Below, piece after piece: positions 32,493-41,280 of a stretch of DNA of 64,000 nucleotides (its first letter is position 1; every line of letters starts with the position of its first letter). The notes below the pieces were generated by a model. The model was not told the origin of the DNA. It saw only the letters and a list, made by a program, of their open reading frames with translations, and did not search any database. The stretch lies in assembly GCA_963678055.1 (NCBI GenBank), contig OY782679.1, positions 2,480,001-2,544,000 on the forward strand, given 5' to 3'. The DNA is from CAXXOK01 sp963678055 (GTDB taxonomy: Bacteria; Bacillota; Clostridia; Christensenellales; Aristaeellaceae). A program made the position numbers and the translations under genes.

Positions 32493-33581
32493 TTAGTCGT
32501 ACAGGTTGGGCGCGATCGAATCGGAGTCGATGTTCTCGGCGGTGTAGAATGCACAGCCCGTATCGGTGTCTGCAACGGCCTCGCCCTTGGCGGCGGCCAG
32601 CAGCAGGTCAATCAGCCTTTCGCCGATGCCTACAGGGCTCTGGGTGACAGCGCCGAACATAACGCCGCTGCGCACTGCCGCTTTGATGACAACGCCGGAG
32701 TCAAAGCCCACGGCGATAATCATATCGTCGGTAGAGCCGCAAACGCCCAGCATTTCATTGGCGGTGATGATACCTTCGGCAGAAACCTGGTTGGAGCCGA
32801 AGATCGCGATGGTGTCAGGCTGGTTGAGCACAACGCCGGCTTCGGTGGCGCACAGCTCGGTGGTGGTCAGCGCAGGCACACGCACTTCGATGATCACGTC
32901 TGCATCGGCTTCTGCAACGGTTTCACCCTTGGCATCGCCAACGTACTTGTCGTTGCCGATTACGGCGACTTTGACATCGTCCATGGCGGCGAGCTCAATG
33001 AACTTATCAATGAAGCCCAGGCCACGATTGGTGATGGATTCGGAGGTGGCATCCTGGTTAATTTCGCCAATGCGCACAGCGCTGTCGGCCGCAAGAATGC
33101 GATCCTTAATTTTGGCGTACAGGTTTTCGGCCACCACTGCGCCTGCGGCGTAGTTATCGGTGGATGCGTTGGCTAGCACAGCACCTTCGGGTGCATTGGG
33201 CACGCCGGAGTCAAACCCGATGATCGGGATGCCGGCAGCCTGCGCTGCAGCGATATTGTCGTTAAGGGCGTTTACGTCCAGCGCAGCCAAACCGATGGCA
33301 TCGGGATTGGCGTTGAGGGCGGACTCAAACTCATTCACCTGCACGGCGATATCGCTTTCGGAGTCAGGGCCGACCATGTTGAACTTAATCATTTCGTAGC
33401 CAGCTTCGGTGTTCAGTTTTTCAGTCTGGCTCAAGCAGCCTTTAAGCACTGCCTGCCAATAGGTGGACTGGAATCCCTTGGAGACGATCTCGAAGGAATA
33501 GGTTGTATCTTCCGCAACCGCGAAAGACATTGTACCGATAACAAGCATCAGTACCAGGAACAGAGACAACGTTTTCTTCAT
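32493..33581 (-). CDS. Sugar ABC transporter substrate-binding protein (RbsB-like)
   Basis: This 362-residue exported protein has a signal peptide of about 23 residues (MKKTLSLFLVLMLVIGTMSF, AVA cleavage region). No lipobox Cys is visible, which is unusual for a Gram-positive binding protein. The mature part is a type-1 periplasmic binding fold with IGLAALDVNALNDN, GFDSGVPNAPEGA and DMIIAVGFDSG, the pattern of ribose/rhamnose/xylose-type binding proteins. It is the last gene of the importer operon (ATPase, permease, permease, binding protein) under the LacI-type operator. Confidence 0.9.
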   Translation of the reverse strand: MKKTLSLFLVLMLVIGTMSFAVAEDTTYSFEIVSKGFQSTYWQAVLKGCLSQTEKLNTEAGYEMIKFNMVGPDSESDIAVQVNEFESALNANPDAIGLAALDVNALNDNIAAAQAAGIPIIGFDSGVPNAPEGAVLANASTDNYAAGAVVAENLYAKIKDRILAADSAVRIGEINQDATSESITNRGLGFIDKFIELAAMDDVKVAVIGNDKYVGDAKGETVAEADADVIIEVRVPALTTTELCATEAGVVLNQPDTIAIFGSNQVSAEGIITANEMLGVCGSTDDMIIAVGFDSGVVIKAAVRSGVMFGAVTQSPVGIGERLIDLLLAAAKGEAVADTDTGCAFYTAENIDSDSIAPNLYD

Positions 33582-33636
33582 GAAAGAATCCCCCTTTTCA
33601 TATGTATATGACGCCTTCTGGCGCGCATATCGAAAA

Positions 33637-34614
33637 TTATTTGCGGCGGCGGATCATATCGATGGTCACCGCTATGATGATGATCGATCCGGTGATAATC
33701 TGCTGCCAGTTGGCCTGCAGGCCGATATTAGGAAGTCCGGTTTTCAGCAGCGAAATCAGGCAAACGCCAAGGAACGTACCCACGATGGATCCGCTGCCGC
33801 CGGTCATCGCCGTGCCGCCGATAATTGCACCACCGATGGCATCCAGCTCAAAGCCAGCACCGGTGCCGGGCGTAATGCTGGTAAACGTGCCAGCATACGC
33901 AATGGCGGCCAGCCCGGCAAAGAAGCCGGAAAATACATAGGCCATCACGTGCCAGCGGGTGACGTTCACGCCGGAAAGCTTCAGCGCTTCTTTATTGCTG
34001 CCGATGGCGATAATGTAACGCCCCACACGGGAGTGGTTAAGCACAATTGACATGATTATGACCAGCAGTATAATGATCAAAAGCCCCACCGGGTATATAG
34101 TCCCGTCGATGCGTATCTTCAGCAGGTCGCGAAACCAGCTCCCTTCCTGGCCTGCCATAGGCCATACGCCGGTCATGCTTTGGGTGAGGATGGAGCCAAG
34201 CCCGCGCACAATCATCATGGTGCATAGTGTGGTAATGAAGGGTGGCAGGTTCAGCTTGGCAATGATAATGCCGTTGAAGAACCCGAAGAACACGCCCATG
34301 CCCACTGTAACCAGCATAGCCACCCAGATGGGCAGGCCCATTTGCCGCATCAGATAACTGCCGACGATGGAATAGCACACCAGCCCTGTGCCGATGGATA
34401 AATCCACCCCGCCGGTGATCAGCGGGAAGGTCACGCCGATGGCCATCAGCATAATGTAGTACATATAGCTGGTCATGGTGATGATCGTGGTGTACTTGCG
34501 AAACGACGGACTCATCAGGTAGAAAAACACGAATAAGATGATCAGCACACCGGTAATCACCAGCCGTTGTACACCGAGCTTCTGGATGATGGGATGTTTG
34601 CGTAGGGTGTTCAT
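33637..34614 (-). CDS. Sugar ABC transporter permease (RbsC family)
   Basis: This 325-residue membrane protein has eight to ten helices and the family signature near the C-terminus (LDAIGGAIIGGTAMTGGSGS, then GTFLGVCLISLLKTGLPNIG). N-terminal blocks VTFPLITGGVDLSIGTGLV are also typical. It forms the membrane channel with the second permease encoded just upstream. The presence of two different RbsC-type permeases suggests a heterodimer, as in rhamnose or autoinducer-2 importers. Confidence 0.92.
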   Translation of the reverse strand: MNTLRKHPIIQKLGVQRLVITGVLIILFVFFYLMSPSFRKYTTIITMTSYMYYIMLMAIGVTFPLITGGVDLSIGTGLVCYSIVGSYLMRQMGLPIWVAMLVTVGMGVFFGFFNGIIIAKLNLPPFITTLCTMMIVRGLGSILTQSMTGVWPMAGQEGSWFRDLLKIRIDGTIYPVGLLIIILLVIIMSIVLNHSRVGRYIIAIGSNKEALKLSGVNVTRWHVMAYVFSGFFAGLAAIAYAGTFTSITPGTGAGFELDAIGGAIIGGTAMTGGSGSIVGTFLGVCLISLLKTGLPNIGLQANWQQIITGSIIIIAVTIDMIRRRK

Positions 34615-34645
34615 ATCTGTGCCTCCTGCTTGCTTCGTTTGGGCG

Positions 34646-35647
34646 CTAGTTTTTGCGCTTGCGGCTGATAATATCCGCTGTTACCGCGACCAGAACGATC
34701 AGGCCGGTTAGCACATATTGATAGGAAATCGTAAAGCCCATGGCCAGTATGCCTTCCTGCATCAGCGCAACGATAATCGCGCCGATGACCGTACCCAGGA
34801 TGGACGCTGAACCGCCCGCCATGGAGGTACCGCCCATCACACAGGCGGCAATAGCTTCGTTGTTGAAGGTGTCGCCAAGGCCCGGTTGTACGGTGGTGTA
34901 CGCGCCTACGTAGAAGATCGCCGCTACGCCCGCCAGTGCGCCGGACATAACATACGCCAGCATTTCCCAGCGGCGGGTGTCCACGCCCGACAGGCGAACC
35001 GCTTCTTTATTGCTGCCCAGGCACAGCATATAGCGCCCGGCAGTCGTGCGATACAACAGCAGCGCACACAAGGCTGCCACAGCAATGAAAATAAAGAATC
35101 CCACAGGGATGCCGTTCCACTTGACCAGATCGCGGTACCACGACCCCGCCGCCGAGCCCGACGGCCAGGTGACGGATTGCGTTTTGGTGAAGATTGACCC
35201 CACACCCTTGGCCACCTGCATCAGCGCTAGCGAAGTAATGAACGATGGTAAATGCCGAAACGCCACGAAATACCCGCCGATGGAGCCAAACACCGCGCCA
35301 ACGGCAACGCTGACAAACAGGCACAGCCACAGCGGCATGTGGAACTTCGTCAGGCAGTAGCCGGAGATCAGCGCCGAGCAGAACATAACCGGCCCGATGG
35401 AAAAGTCAATCCCGCCCGTGGCGATAACAAACGTTACCCCAAGCCCCAGAAAACCGATGAAATACGCATAGTTCAGCGCGCTGAGTACCCGGTTATAGTT
35501 CACAAAACTGGAACCATTGCGCAGGATGGGAGTTAGGATGGTGAACAGTCCGTACATCAGAAAGATGATCAGGATCAGTACCACGCGGTTGAACCCAATG
35601 GTTTTGACAAAACGCAGACTCTTGAACCTCTGCAAGGCTAACTTCAT
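34646..35647 (-). CDS. Sugar ABC transporter permease (RbsC family), second subunit
   Basis: This 333-residue paralogue of the neighbouring permease shares the blocks VTFVIATGGIDFSIGPVM and NEAIAACVMGGTSMAGGSAS. It has eight to ten membrane helices. It is encoded 14 bases after the ATPase gene and 31 bases before the other permease, so all are made together and should form a heterodimeric membrane domain. Confidence 0.92.
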   Translation of the reverse strand: MKLALQRFKSLRFVKTIGFNRVVLILIIFLMYGLFTILTPILRNGSSFVNYNRVLSALNYAYFIGFLGLGVTFVIATGGIDFSIGPVMFCSALISGYCLTKFHMPLWLCLFVSVAVGAVFGSIGGYFVAFRHLPSFITSLALMQVAKGVGSIFTKTQSVTWPSGSAAGSWYRDLVKWNGIPVGFFIFIAVAALCALLLYRTTAGRYMLCLGSNKEAVRLSGVDTRRWEMLAYVMSGALAGVAAIFYVGAYTTVQPGLGDTFNNEAIAACVMGGTSMAGGSASILGTVIGAIIVALMQEGILAMGFTISYQYVLTGLIVLVAVTADIISRKRKN

Positions 35648-35661
35648 ATCCGAGTATCCTC

Positions 35662-37164
35662 CTACATTGCGATTTCGCGCGTCGCCGCCGACATTATTTT
35701 TTCCTGTGTCGCTTCGGCGATGTCAAACTCCGCCGTTTTCTTCCCTTCGCACATCACCACGATGCGGTCGGACATGCGCAGGATCTCCGGCATTTCGGAG
35801 GATATCATGATGATGGATTTCCCTTCCTTCACCAGCCGGTTCATTAACTCGTAAATCTCCTGCTTGGCTCCCACGTCGATGCCGCGGGTCGGCTCATCAA
35901 AAATCAATATTTTGCTTTTGCTGATCAGCCACTTGGCAACAACCACCTTCTGCTGGTTGCCGCCGGATAGGTTCATCACCATCTGGTCTACATCGGGGGT
36001 CTTGGTTTTCAAGGCCTTGACCATCTCCCGGCTTATTTTGCGCTCCGCCTGTCCGTTGATCAGCCCCAGATACTTAACATAGTGGCCAAGGCTTGCCAGG
36101 GTGGAGTTCTGGGTGACCGTTTTTTCCAGCACCACACCAAAGCGCTTCCGGTCCTCCGACAGGTAGCCGATGCCAACGCCCACAGCATCCTGCGGGGAAT
36201 GAATATTCACCTTCTCGCCCTCGACAAAGACCTCTCCGCTCTCCCGCGGGTCGGCCCCAAACAGAGCACGGGCCGTCTCGGTGCGTCCGGCACCCATTAG
36301 GCCGGAAAAGCCGAGAATTTCGCCCTTGCGCAGCTCAAAGCTTACATCCCGCACCATGCGACCGGCGTTTAAGTGCTCTACCTTGAGCACCACCGGCGCA
36401 TCCGCAGGCACATGACTGGTGGTTTTGGGTTCTTCAAAAATTACGCGACCAACCATCATGTGTATAATGTCGTCCTTGGTGCATTCGCTGGTAATCAGTG
36501 TGCCGACACCCTGGCCGTCACGCATTACGGTTACGCGGTCGGTAATTTTTTTAATCTCGTCCATGCGGTGGGAAATGTATACGATGCCGTATCGCTTCTC
36601 CCGCAGCTCGCGGATGATGCGGAATAACTGATCAATCTCTGTATCAGTCAGTGCGGCGGTGGGTTCGTCAAAAACAATCACCTTGGCCTCGTGGGAGATG
36701 GCTTTGGCAATCTCGCACATCTGCTGCTTTCCGACGGTCAGCCGGGACATGGTTTCGCGGGGGTCGATATCAATATGCAGCTGCTGAAACAGCTTGCGGG
36801 CTTCTTCGTTCATGCGCGCATCGTCAATCAGCGGGCCTTTTTTCCATTCGCGCCCGATAAATATATTCTGGGCGACGGTCAGGTGCCCCATCATGTTCAG
36901 TTCCTGATGCACGATCACGATGCCAGCCGTCTGGGCCTCGCGTGGGCTGGCAAAGGTAACCTCTTTCCCTTCAAAGGTAATGGTGCCCTCGTCCTTTGAA
37001 TAAATTCCGGTCAGCACCTTCATCAATGTGGATTTGCCCGCCCCATTTTCGCCCATCAGCGCGTGCACTTCGCCCTTGCGCACATCAAAATCAACATGAT
37101 CCAGCGCATGCACGCCGGGAAAGGATTTATCAATGCCGGTCATTGTCAGAATCAACTCGTTCAA
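35662..37164 (-). CDS. Sugar ABC transporter ATP-binding protein (RbsA-like)
   Basis: This 500-residue protein contains two fused ABC domains. The first has Walker A GENGAGKST, a signature region around MSRLTVGKQQM and Walker B VIVFDEPTAAL. The second has the degenerate P-loop GLMGAGRTE usual for RbsA, the signature LSGGNQQK and Walker B LIFDEPTRGIDVG. It powers import of a monosaccharide or small polyol. It is the first gene of the operon and follows the LacI-type operator and promoter at 37267-37318. Confidence 0.95.
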   Translation of the reverse strand: MNELILTMTGIDKSFPGVHALDHVDFDVRKGEVHALMGENGAGKSTLMKVLTGIYSKDEGTITFEGKEVTFASPREAQTAGIVIVHQELNMMGHLTVAQNIFIGREWKKGPLIDDARMNEEARKLFQQLHIDIDPRETMSRLTVGKQQMCEIAKAISHEAKVIVFDEPTAALTDTEIDQLFRIIRELREKRYGIVYISHRMDEIKKITDRVTVMRDGQGVGTLITSECTKDDIIHMMVGRVIFEEPKTTSHVPADAPVVLKVEHLNAGRMVRDVSFELRKGEILGFSGLMGAGRTETARALFGADPRESGEVFVEGEKVNIHSPQDAVGVGIGYLSEDRKRFGVVLEKTVTQNSTLASLGHYVKYLGLINGQAERKISREMVKALKTKTPDVDQMVMNLSGGNQQKVVVAKWLISKSKILIFDEPTRGIDVGAKQEIYELMNRLVKEGKSIIMISSEMPEILRMSDRIVVMCEGKKTAEFDIAEATQEKIMSAATREIAM

Positions 37165-37266
37165 CAGAAACCATCCTTTTTCTGATGCAAAGAGACATAC
37201 AACCGCAAAAAACGCAGTGAGTCACTCGCTAAGATGAACCGAATTAACGTATACAACGCTTATAAA

Positions 37267-37286
37267 GCGTAACGTTTCTACTTTCG
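37267..37286. promoter_or_regulatory. LacI-type operator, sugar importer operon
   Basis: On the minus strand CGAAAGTAGAAACGTTACGC starts three bases after the -10 hexamer. It shares CGAAA and GAAACGTT with the site at 31235-31252, and the spacing to the promoter is the same. Confidence 0.65.
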
Positions 37287-37289
37287 TTC

Positions 37290-37318
37290 ACTATACAATA
37301 TTGTGAAATACGTGTCAA
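37290..37318 (-). promoter_or_regulatory. Promoter of the sugar importer operon
   Basis: On the minus strand TTGACA (37318-37313) and TATAGT (37295-37290) have a 17-base spacer, the same layout as the aldolase operon promoter. Confidence 0.8.
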
Positions 37319-37599
37319 GAGTTTTGTTACAATATAATAGATTCCGTTCTTATGGCAGTTTTTCTTCCTTGTATCCTAATTTCTATAATCTCTCTAAACC
37401 TGTTTTCGTTTCGTGTAAGGGATGGCGCGCCGTAAAATCCTCTAATTTTTAAAGATTACGGGGCGAAATATCTTGTATGGTAGAGCATACTGTGACTTCA
37501 TCACAGAGGAAATCACAGACAACTGATAGAGTATAACGGTCGCGCCGATTTTAGCACGGCACCAAACATACCATGCAACACATAACGGAGGATGGCTAG
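37319..37599. other. Intergenic stretch before the small ferredoxin gene
   Basis: I see no gene. CGGAGG at 37586-37591 is the ribosome binding site of the next gene. No convincing promoter pair stands out, although TTGTAT and TATAAC lie in the region. Confidence 0.4.
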
Positions 37600-37845
37600 A
37601 TGGCAAATATTTTTGGGTTTTTCAATACTAAAGAACCAGTTTCCACCAAACCTTTGAAGGACAGGGTTCTTGTCGTCAACAAACACCGCTGCCCGGAGAA
37701 CCATCCCTGCCCGTCCATCCGCGTATGCCCGGTTGGCGCACTTACGCAGAAGGGCTACGCCGCACCTGTGGTTGACCAAAGCAAGTGCACCAAGTGCGGC
37801 CGCTGCGTAAAGTACTGCCCCATGCGGGCGATTGCGCTGGAGTAA
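37600..37845 (+). CDS. Small 4Fe-4S binding protein
   Basis: This 81-residue ferredoxin-like protein has two Cys clusters: HRCPENHPCPSIRVCPVGAL (Cys at about 31, 36 and 42) and CTKCGRCVKYCPMRAI (CX2CX2CX3C, about 62-72). The second fits a standard 4Fe-4S site. The first is irregular, with CX4CX5CP. Short proteins of this type occur widely in anaerobic Clostridia with no assigned partner. It is followed directly by a terminator, so it is a single-gene unit. Confidence 0.85.
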   Translation: MANIFGFFNTKEPVSTKPLKDRVLVVNKHRCPENHPCPSIRVCPVGALTQKGYAAPVVDQSKCTKCGRCVKYCPMRAIALE

Positions 37846-37856
37846 CCCACAGTGAA

Positions 37857-37884
37857 AACACCTGCTGTATGCAGGTGTTTTTTT
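37857..37884 (+). terminator. Terminator of the small ferredoxin gene
   Basis: AACACCTGC pairs with GCAGGTGTT across TGTAT, followed by a T-tract. Confidence 0.85.
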
Positions 37885-37935
37885 GTTGCAGCGGGAAAGG
37901 TGTAACGTTCACCAAACGACCGAGAGGATAAACAC

Positions 37936-38373
37936 ATGAAAGTACTGATTGATGCCGACGGCTGCCCAGTAGTGGATATCACCATCGCCTGCGCTTTAAA
38001 ACGGGATCTCCCCGTTCTGCTTGTATGCGATACCGCGCACTATTTTGAGCGCGAGGGCGCGGAGACTGTGACCGTATCCAAAGGAGCGGATAGTGCGGAC
38101 TTCCGCCTGGTCAATATGATTAGTAAGGGCGATGTGGTCATCACGCAAGATTACGGCCTGGCCGCGATGGCACTGGCCAAACAAGCCATTGTCCTTAGCC
38201 AAAACGGAATGCGCTACACGGATAAAAACATTGACGCGCTCTTGCTATCGCGCCACACCGCCCGCAAAATTCGAAAGGGCGGCGGTCGGCTGAAAGGCCC
38301 ACCCAAACGCACCAAAGACCAGGATGACGCGTTTCAAACTCTGCTATGCGAAGTACTGGAACAAGCAAAATGA
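37936..38373 (+). CDS. YaiI/YqxD family protein (DUF188)
   Basis: This 145-residue protein begins MKVLIDADGCPVVDITIACA and carries DSADFRLVNMISKGDVVITQDYGLA, both diagnostic of the YaiI/YqxD family, which has a PIN-like fold with conserved acidic residues. A nuclease-type activity has been proposed from the fold, but no function is established. It is a single-gene unit between two terminators. Confidence 0.9.
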   Translation: MKVLIDADGCPVVDITIACALKRDLPVLLVCDTAHYFEREGAETVTVSKGADSADFRLVNMISKGDVVITQDYGLAAMALAKQAIVLSQNGMRYTDKNIDALLLSRHTARKIRKGGGRLKGPPKRTKDQDDAFQTLLCEVLEQAK

Positions 38374-38374
38374 A

Positions 38375-38406
38375 AAAACCCCCGGCAGAAATTTGCCGGG
38401 GGTTTT
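38375..38406 (+). terminator. Terminator of the YaiI-family gene
   Basis: AAAACCCCCGGCA pairs with TGCCGGGGGTTTT across a short loop. It works from either side. Confidence 0.85.
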
Positions 38407-38484
38407 CATTGCCTTCCGATGCTTGCGATCCTTCTGTCTGTATAAGATTAAAGCACTAATAAACATTTTAAATACTACATTTTA

Positions 38485-38514
38485 TTGACATAAAGAAGTA
38501 TTTGTGACTATAAT
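38485..38514 (+). promoter_or_regulatory. Promoter of the channel-like gene
   Basis: TTGACA (38485-38490) and TATAAT (38509-38514) have an 18-base spacer. Confidence 0.7.
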
Positions 38515-38556
38515 AAAACCATCATTCCAACGAAAATGACACACAAAACATCCCCG

Positions 38557-38575
38557 AAAACACATGCAGTGTTTT
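38557..38575 (+). promoter_or_regulatory. Hairpin beside the ribosome binding site
   Basis: AAAACAC and GTGTTTT are perfect 7-base arms around ATGCA. They end a few bases before the GGAG of the next gene and may modulate its translation. Confidence 0.35.
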
Positions 38576-38591
38576 GGCAAGGAGATTGTGC

Positions 38592-40688
38592 ATGCTTCAG
38601 AAAGTCAAAGAGTGGTACAGCGTCGTTAGAGCAAAGAACCCTGCTCGCATCGTTCTGTATACTATATTCTTCATCAACATTGCTCTGCTATTGTTGACAA
38701 CGGGAATCATCTTGTTGATTCAGTTTTTTTGTGGAAGTGAAACAAATTTCCTGCTGCAGGCTTATAAAATGCTGTTGATTATGATTGGTGCAATCGATAT
38801 TAATGACTTGATCGACCAAACAGCCGCCTGGGAGATCCACACGGTTTTTTCAGCCATTTTTTATCTGCTATTGATTTTTGCCACGATGGTCTCCTTTACC
38901 GGTGCATTGATCGGGTATTTAACCAATACAATCTCCACCTATGTTGAGCGCTCCAATGCCGGTGCGCATACGCTGACGCTAAGCGATCACATCGTCATTT
39001 TGAACTGGAACAATCGCGCTGCCGAGATAATCAACGATATGCTGTATAAGCAAAAGCGTGAACGTATTGTAATCCTGGTGCAAGATGAGAAAGAAGCGAT
39101 CATTACCGAGATTAAAGATCGGCTATCCGATACTGTAAAAACCGTGAACCAGCAGCTTTCATTGCAATACAGCAATACCTCCTTCTTGCAAAGACACAGG
39201 CTGATGCGCCGTAAGAAACTGCGCAACCGACTAACTATCATCGTTCGGCAAGGTGATATCTACGCAACAGAACGTTTGCAGGATATCTCCTTGGACAAAG
39301 CCAGAAGTATCATGATTTTGTATCCCGGGCATACCGAATGCGGCCAACGCAACAACATTGGGAGGCAGACAAGCAAAGAGCACGAAGACTGCTCCACCAT
39401 TAAATTGCTGATGCAGGTTGCTGACATCACCAGGCACGATACCTCCGGCAACAACCAGCAAATCATTGTTGAGGTTAGCAACGACTGGGCTATGGATTTG
39501 GCTCGGCATATTATTCGGCAGAAACAAAGAACAGGCAAATCAAACATTATAGCCGTTCCAGTCAATACTATACTGGGCGACATTTTAGCGCAGGTCCTGA
39601 TCATGCCTGAATTACAGCTTGTCTATAACGAGTTGTTTTCCTACCGCGGCGCGGAACTTTTCACAAAAACAGTTACGGCAACAGATGAAAACAGTTTTAT
39701 AGCAAACCACCTGGCAAGCCACTCCCGCTCACTGCCGTTGACTGTTATGGAAAACCATGCTCTTCAGACCGCCTATTATATTGCTTTGCATCAAATCGAT
39801 ATTGATGCCAAAGACACGCAGCCAGCCGAGGCTTACACCGTCGATCTCAACAATAATTTCCAGATGGAGGCTAAGACTGTCATCATTCTGGGCCACAGTT
39901 CCAAATCCAAAGCGCTGCTCAATGGCTTAAGCGCTTTTGACCGGGAGTGGCGGGAACAGCGAGTTTCACCCATGCTGGATGTGATCATTATCGACAATGA
40001 AACTACGCTCATCAACAATGATTACTATGCTGATTTCCCCATTGTGCGTAAGTGTGTAGGCGCCAATATTTATAATCGGGAGACGATCTGCACAGAAGTC
40101 AGCAGCATCATAAGCGCCACACAACAAAAAGTAAGTATCCTAATCCTGTCAGACGATATGACCGCCTGCGAAGATACCGACAGGAGCGTGTTTACCCATC
40201 TAATCTATATTCAGTCCGTCATTGGTGAAATGCAGAAAACCAATGCTTCTTTTGACACTGCCCGGATTGATGTTATTGTTGAGCTATGCGACCCCAAAAA
40301 CGCCGACATCATTAACAATTACTGTGTCAGCTATGTAATCATCAGCAATCGCTATATTAGCAGACTCTTCAACCACTTGGGTGAAAAGGAAGAGCTATAC
40401 GCTTTCCTAACCGATATTCTAACCTACGATTCACTTGAAGACGCCGAAACCGGCAGCAAAGAAATATACAGCAAGCGCGTCGGTGACTATTTTGCAACAC
40501 CTCCGGCAAAAGCAACCGCACGACAATTGATACAAGCTGTATATACGGCATCTCCACCCGATAACAGGGCCATTGTCATCGGCTATTTGACCGCAAATAA
40601 GAAACTCACACTATTTGCAGGCAACCAGCACACCTATACTTTGAACCTGTCCGCCGATGACTATTTGATTGTTTTTGGGAATCATTGA
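38592..40688 (+). CDS. CASTOR/POLLUX-like ion channel protein
   Basis: The 698-residue protein starts at an ATG with GGAG ahead. The N-terminus has membrane helices at about 22-48 (IVLYTIFFINIALLLLTTGI), 60-75 and 84-113 (IFYLLLIFATMVSFTGALIG). These are followed by TLSDHIVILNWNNRAAEIINDML, the start of an RCK-like nucleotide-binding domain. A second such domain begins near TVIILGHSSKSKALLNGLS (about residue 430). This order is that of the CASTOR/POLLUX family of cation channels, known from plants and a range of bacteria. It probably gates an ion, possibly K+ or Ca2+, by a cytoplasmic ligand. It forms a single-gene unit. Confidence 0.7.
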   Translation: MLQKVKEWYSVVRAKNPARIVLYTIFFINIALLLLTTGIILLIQFFCGSETNFLLQAYKMLLIMIGAIDINDLIDQTAAWEIHTVFSAIFYLLLIFATMVSFTGALIGYLTNTISTYVERSNAGAHTLTLSDHIVILNWNNRAAEIINDMLYKQKRERIVILVQDEKEAIITEIKDRLSDTVKTVNQQLSLQYSNTSFLQRHRLMRRKKLRNRLTIIVRQGDIYATERLQDISLDKARSIMILYPGHTECGQRNNIGRQTSKEHEDCSTIKLLMQVADITRHDTSGNNQQIIVEVSNDWAMDLARHIIRQKQRTGKSNIIAVPVNTILGDILAQVLIMPELQLVYNELFSYRGAELFTKTVTATDENSFIANHLASHSRSLPLTVMENHALQTAYYIALHQIDIDAKDTQPAEAYTVDLNNNFQMEAKTVIILGHSSKSKALLNGLSAFDREWREQRVSPMLDVIIIDNETTLINNDYYADFPIVRKCVGANIYNRETICTEVSSIISATQQKVSILILSDDMTACEDTDRSVFTHLIYIQSVIGEMQKTNASFDTARIDVIVELCDPKNADIINNYCVSYVIISNRYISRLFNHLGEKEELYAFLTDILTYDSLEDAETGSKEIYSKRVGDYFATPPAKATARQLIQAVYTASPPDNRAIVIGYLTANKKLTLFAGNQHTYTLNLSADDYLIVFGNH

Positions 40689-40724
40689 TTTTTTATCCGC
40701 AGGGCTATTCAATACATAGATAGC

Positions 40725-41231
40725 CTATGCTTCGTTTTCATAAATACCGACGATCTCGCCGATATAGATGTAGTGGAAATCCTTCGTCGGGTAATTTAAG
40801 GGAATCAGGCTTTGGTCTACAAACTGCTCCGGCTGCATCAGGCTGCAAAACAGTTTCCGGCACACGATGGCCGTTTTGCCTTCGCGGAAAGTGGGCTGTC
40901 CTCCGGCGGTTTCGATATGAAAGCCGACCTCTGCGATTTTATCGCCGTCACGACCCGATTTTGTACCAAGGACGGCGAGTTCTTTCTTATATCCGTCAAA
41001 CAGCGTGAAGGTAAAGTAGTCGCTGCTTTCAATAAACTCCCTCGTGTAACGCTGCGGGCGAATGTAGACCGTGACAACGTTTTTACCCCACAGTACACCG
41101 ATGCCGCCCCAGCTGGCCGTCATGGTGTTAACCTGGCCATCTTTCTGCGCGGTAACCAACGCCCACTTTTGCCCGATGGCCTCAAAGGGCTTGATGGTAT
41201 AGGAATCAATATCTACAAAACGGTAGCTCAT
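40725..41231 (-). CDS. Flavin reductase family protein
   Basis: This 168-residue FMN-binding split-barrel protein has VTAQKDGQVNTMTASWGGIG (flavin-site block, about residues 27-47), VTVYIRPQRYTREFIESSDY, and SGRDGDKIAEVGF. Such proteins reduce or bind flavin for a partner enzyme. It is the second member in the window (the other is at 1-476). It starts near 41231, forms its own unit and converges on the channel gene. The partner is unknown. Confidence 0.87.
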   Translation of the reverse strand: MSYRFVDIDSYTIKPFEAIGQKWALVTAQKDGQVNTMTASWGGIGVLWGKNVVTVYIRPQRYTREFIESSDYFTFTLFDGYKKELAVLGTKSGRDGDKIAEVGFHIETAGGQPTFREGKTAIVCRKLFCSLMQPEQFVDQSLIPLNYPTKDFHYIYIGEIVGIYENEA

Positions 41232-41280
41232 ACAAATCTATCTCCTTTACACTCCAAAATTAATATGCTGTGTTTCTGTT

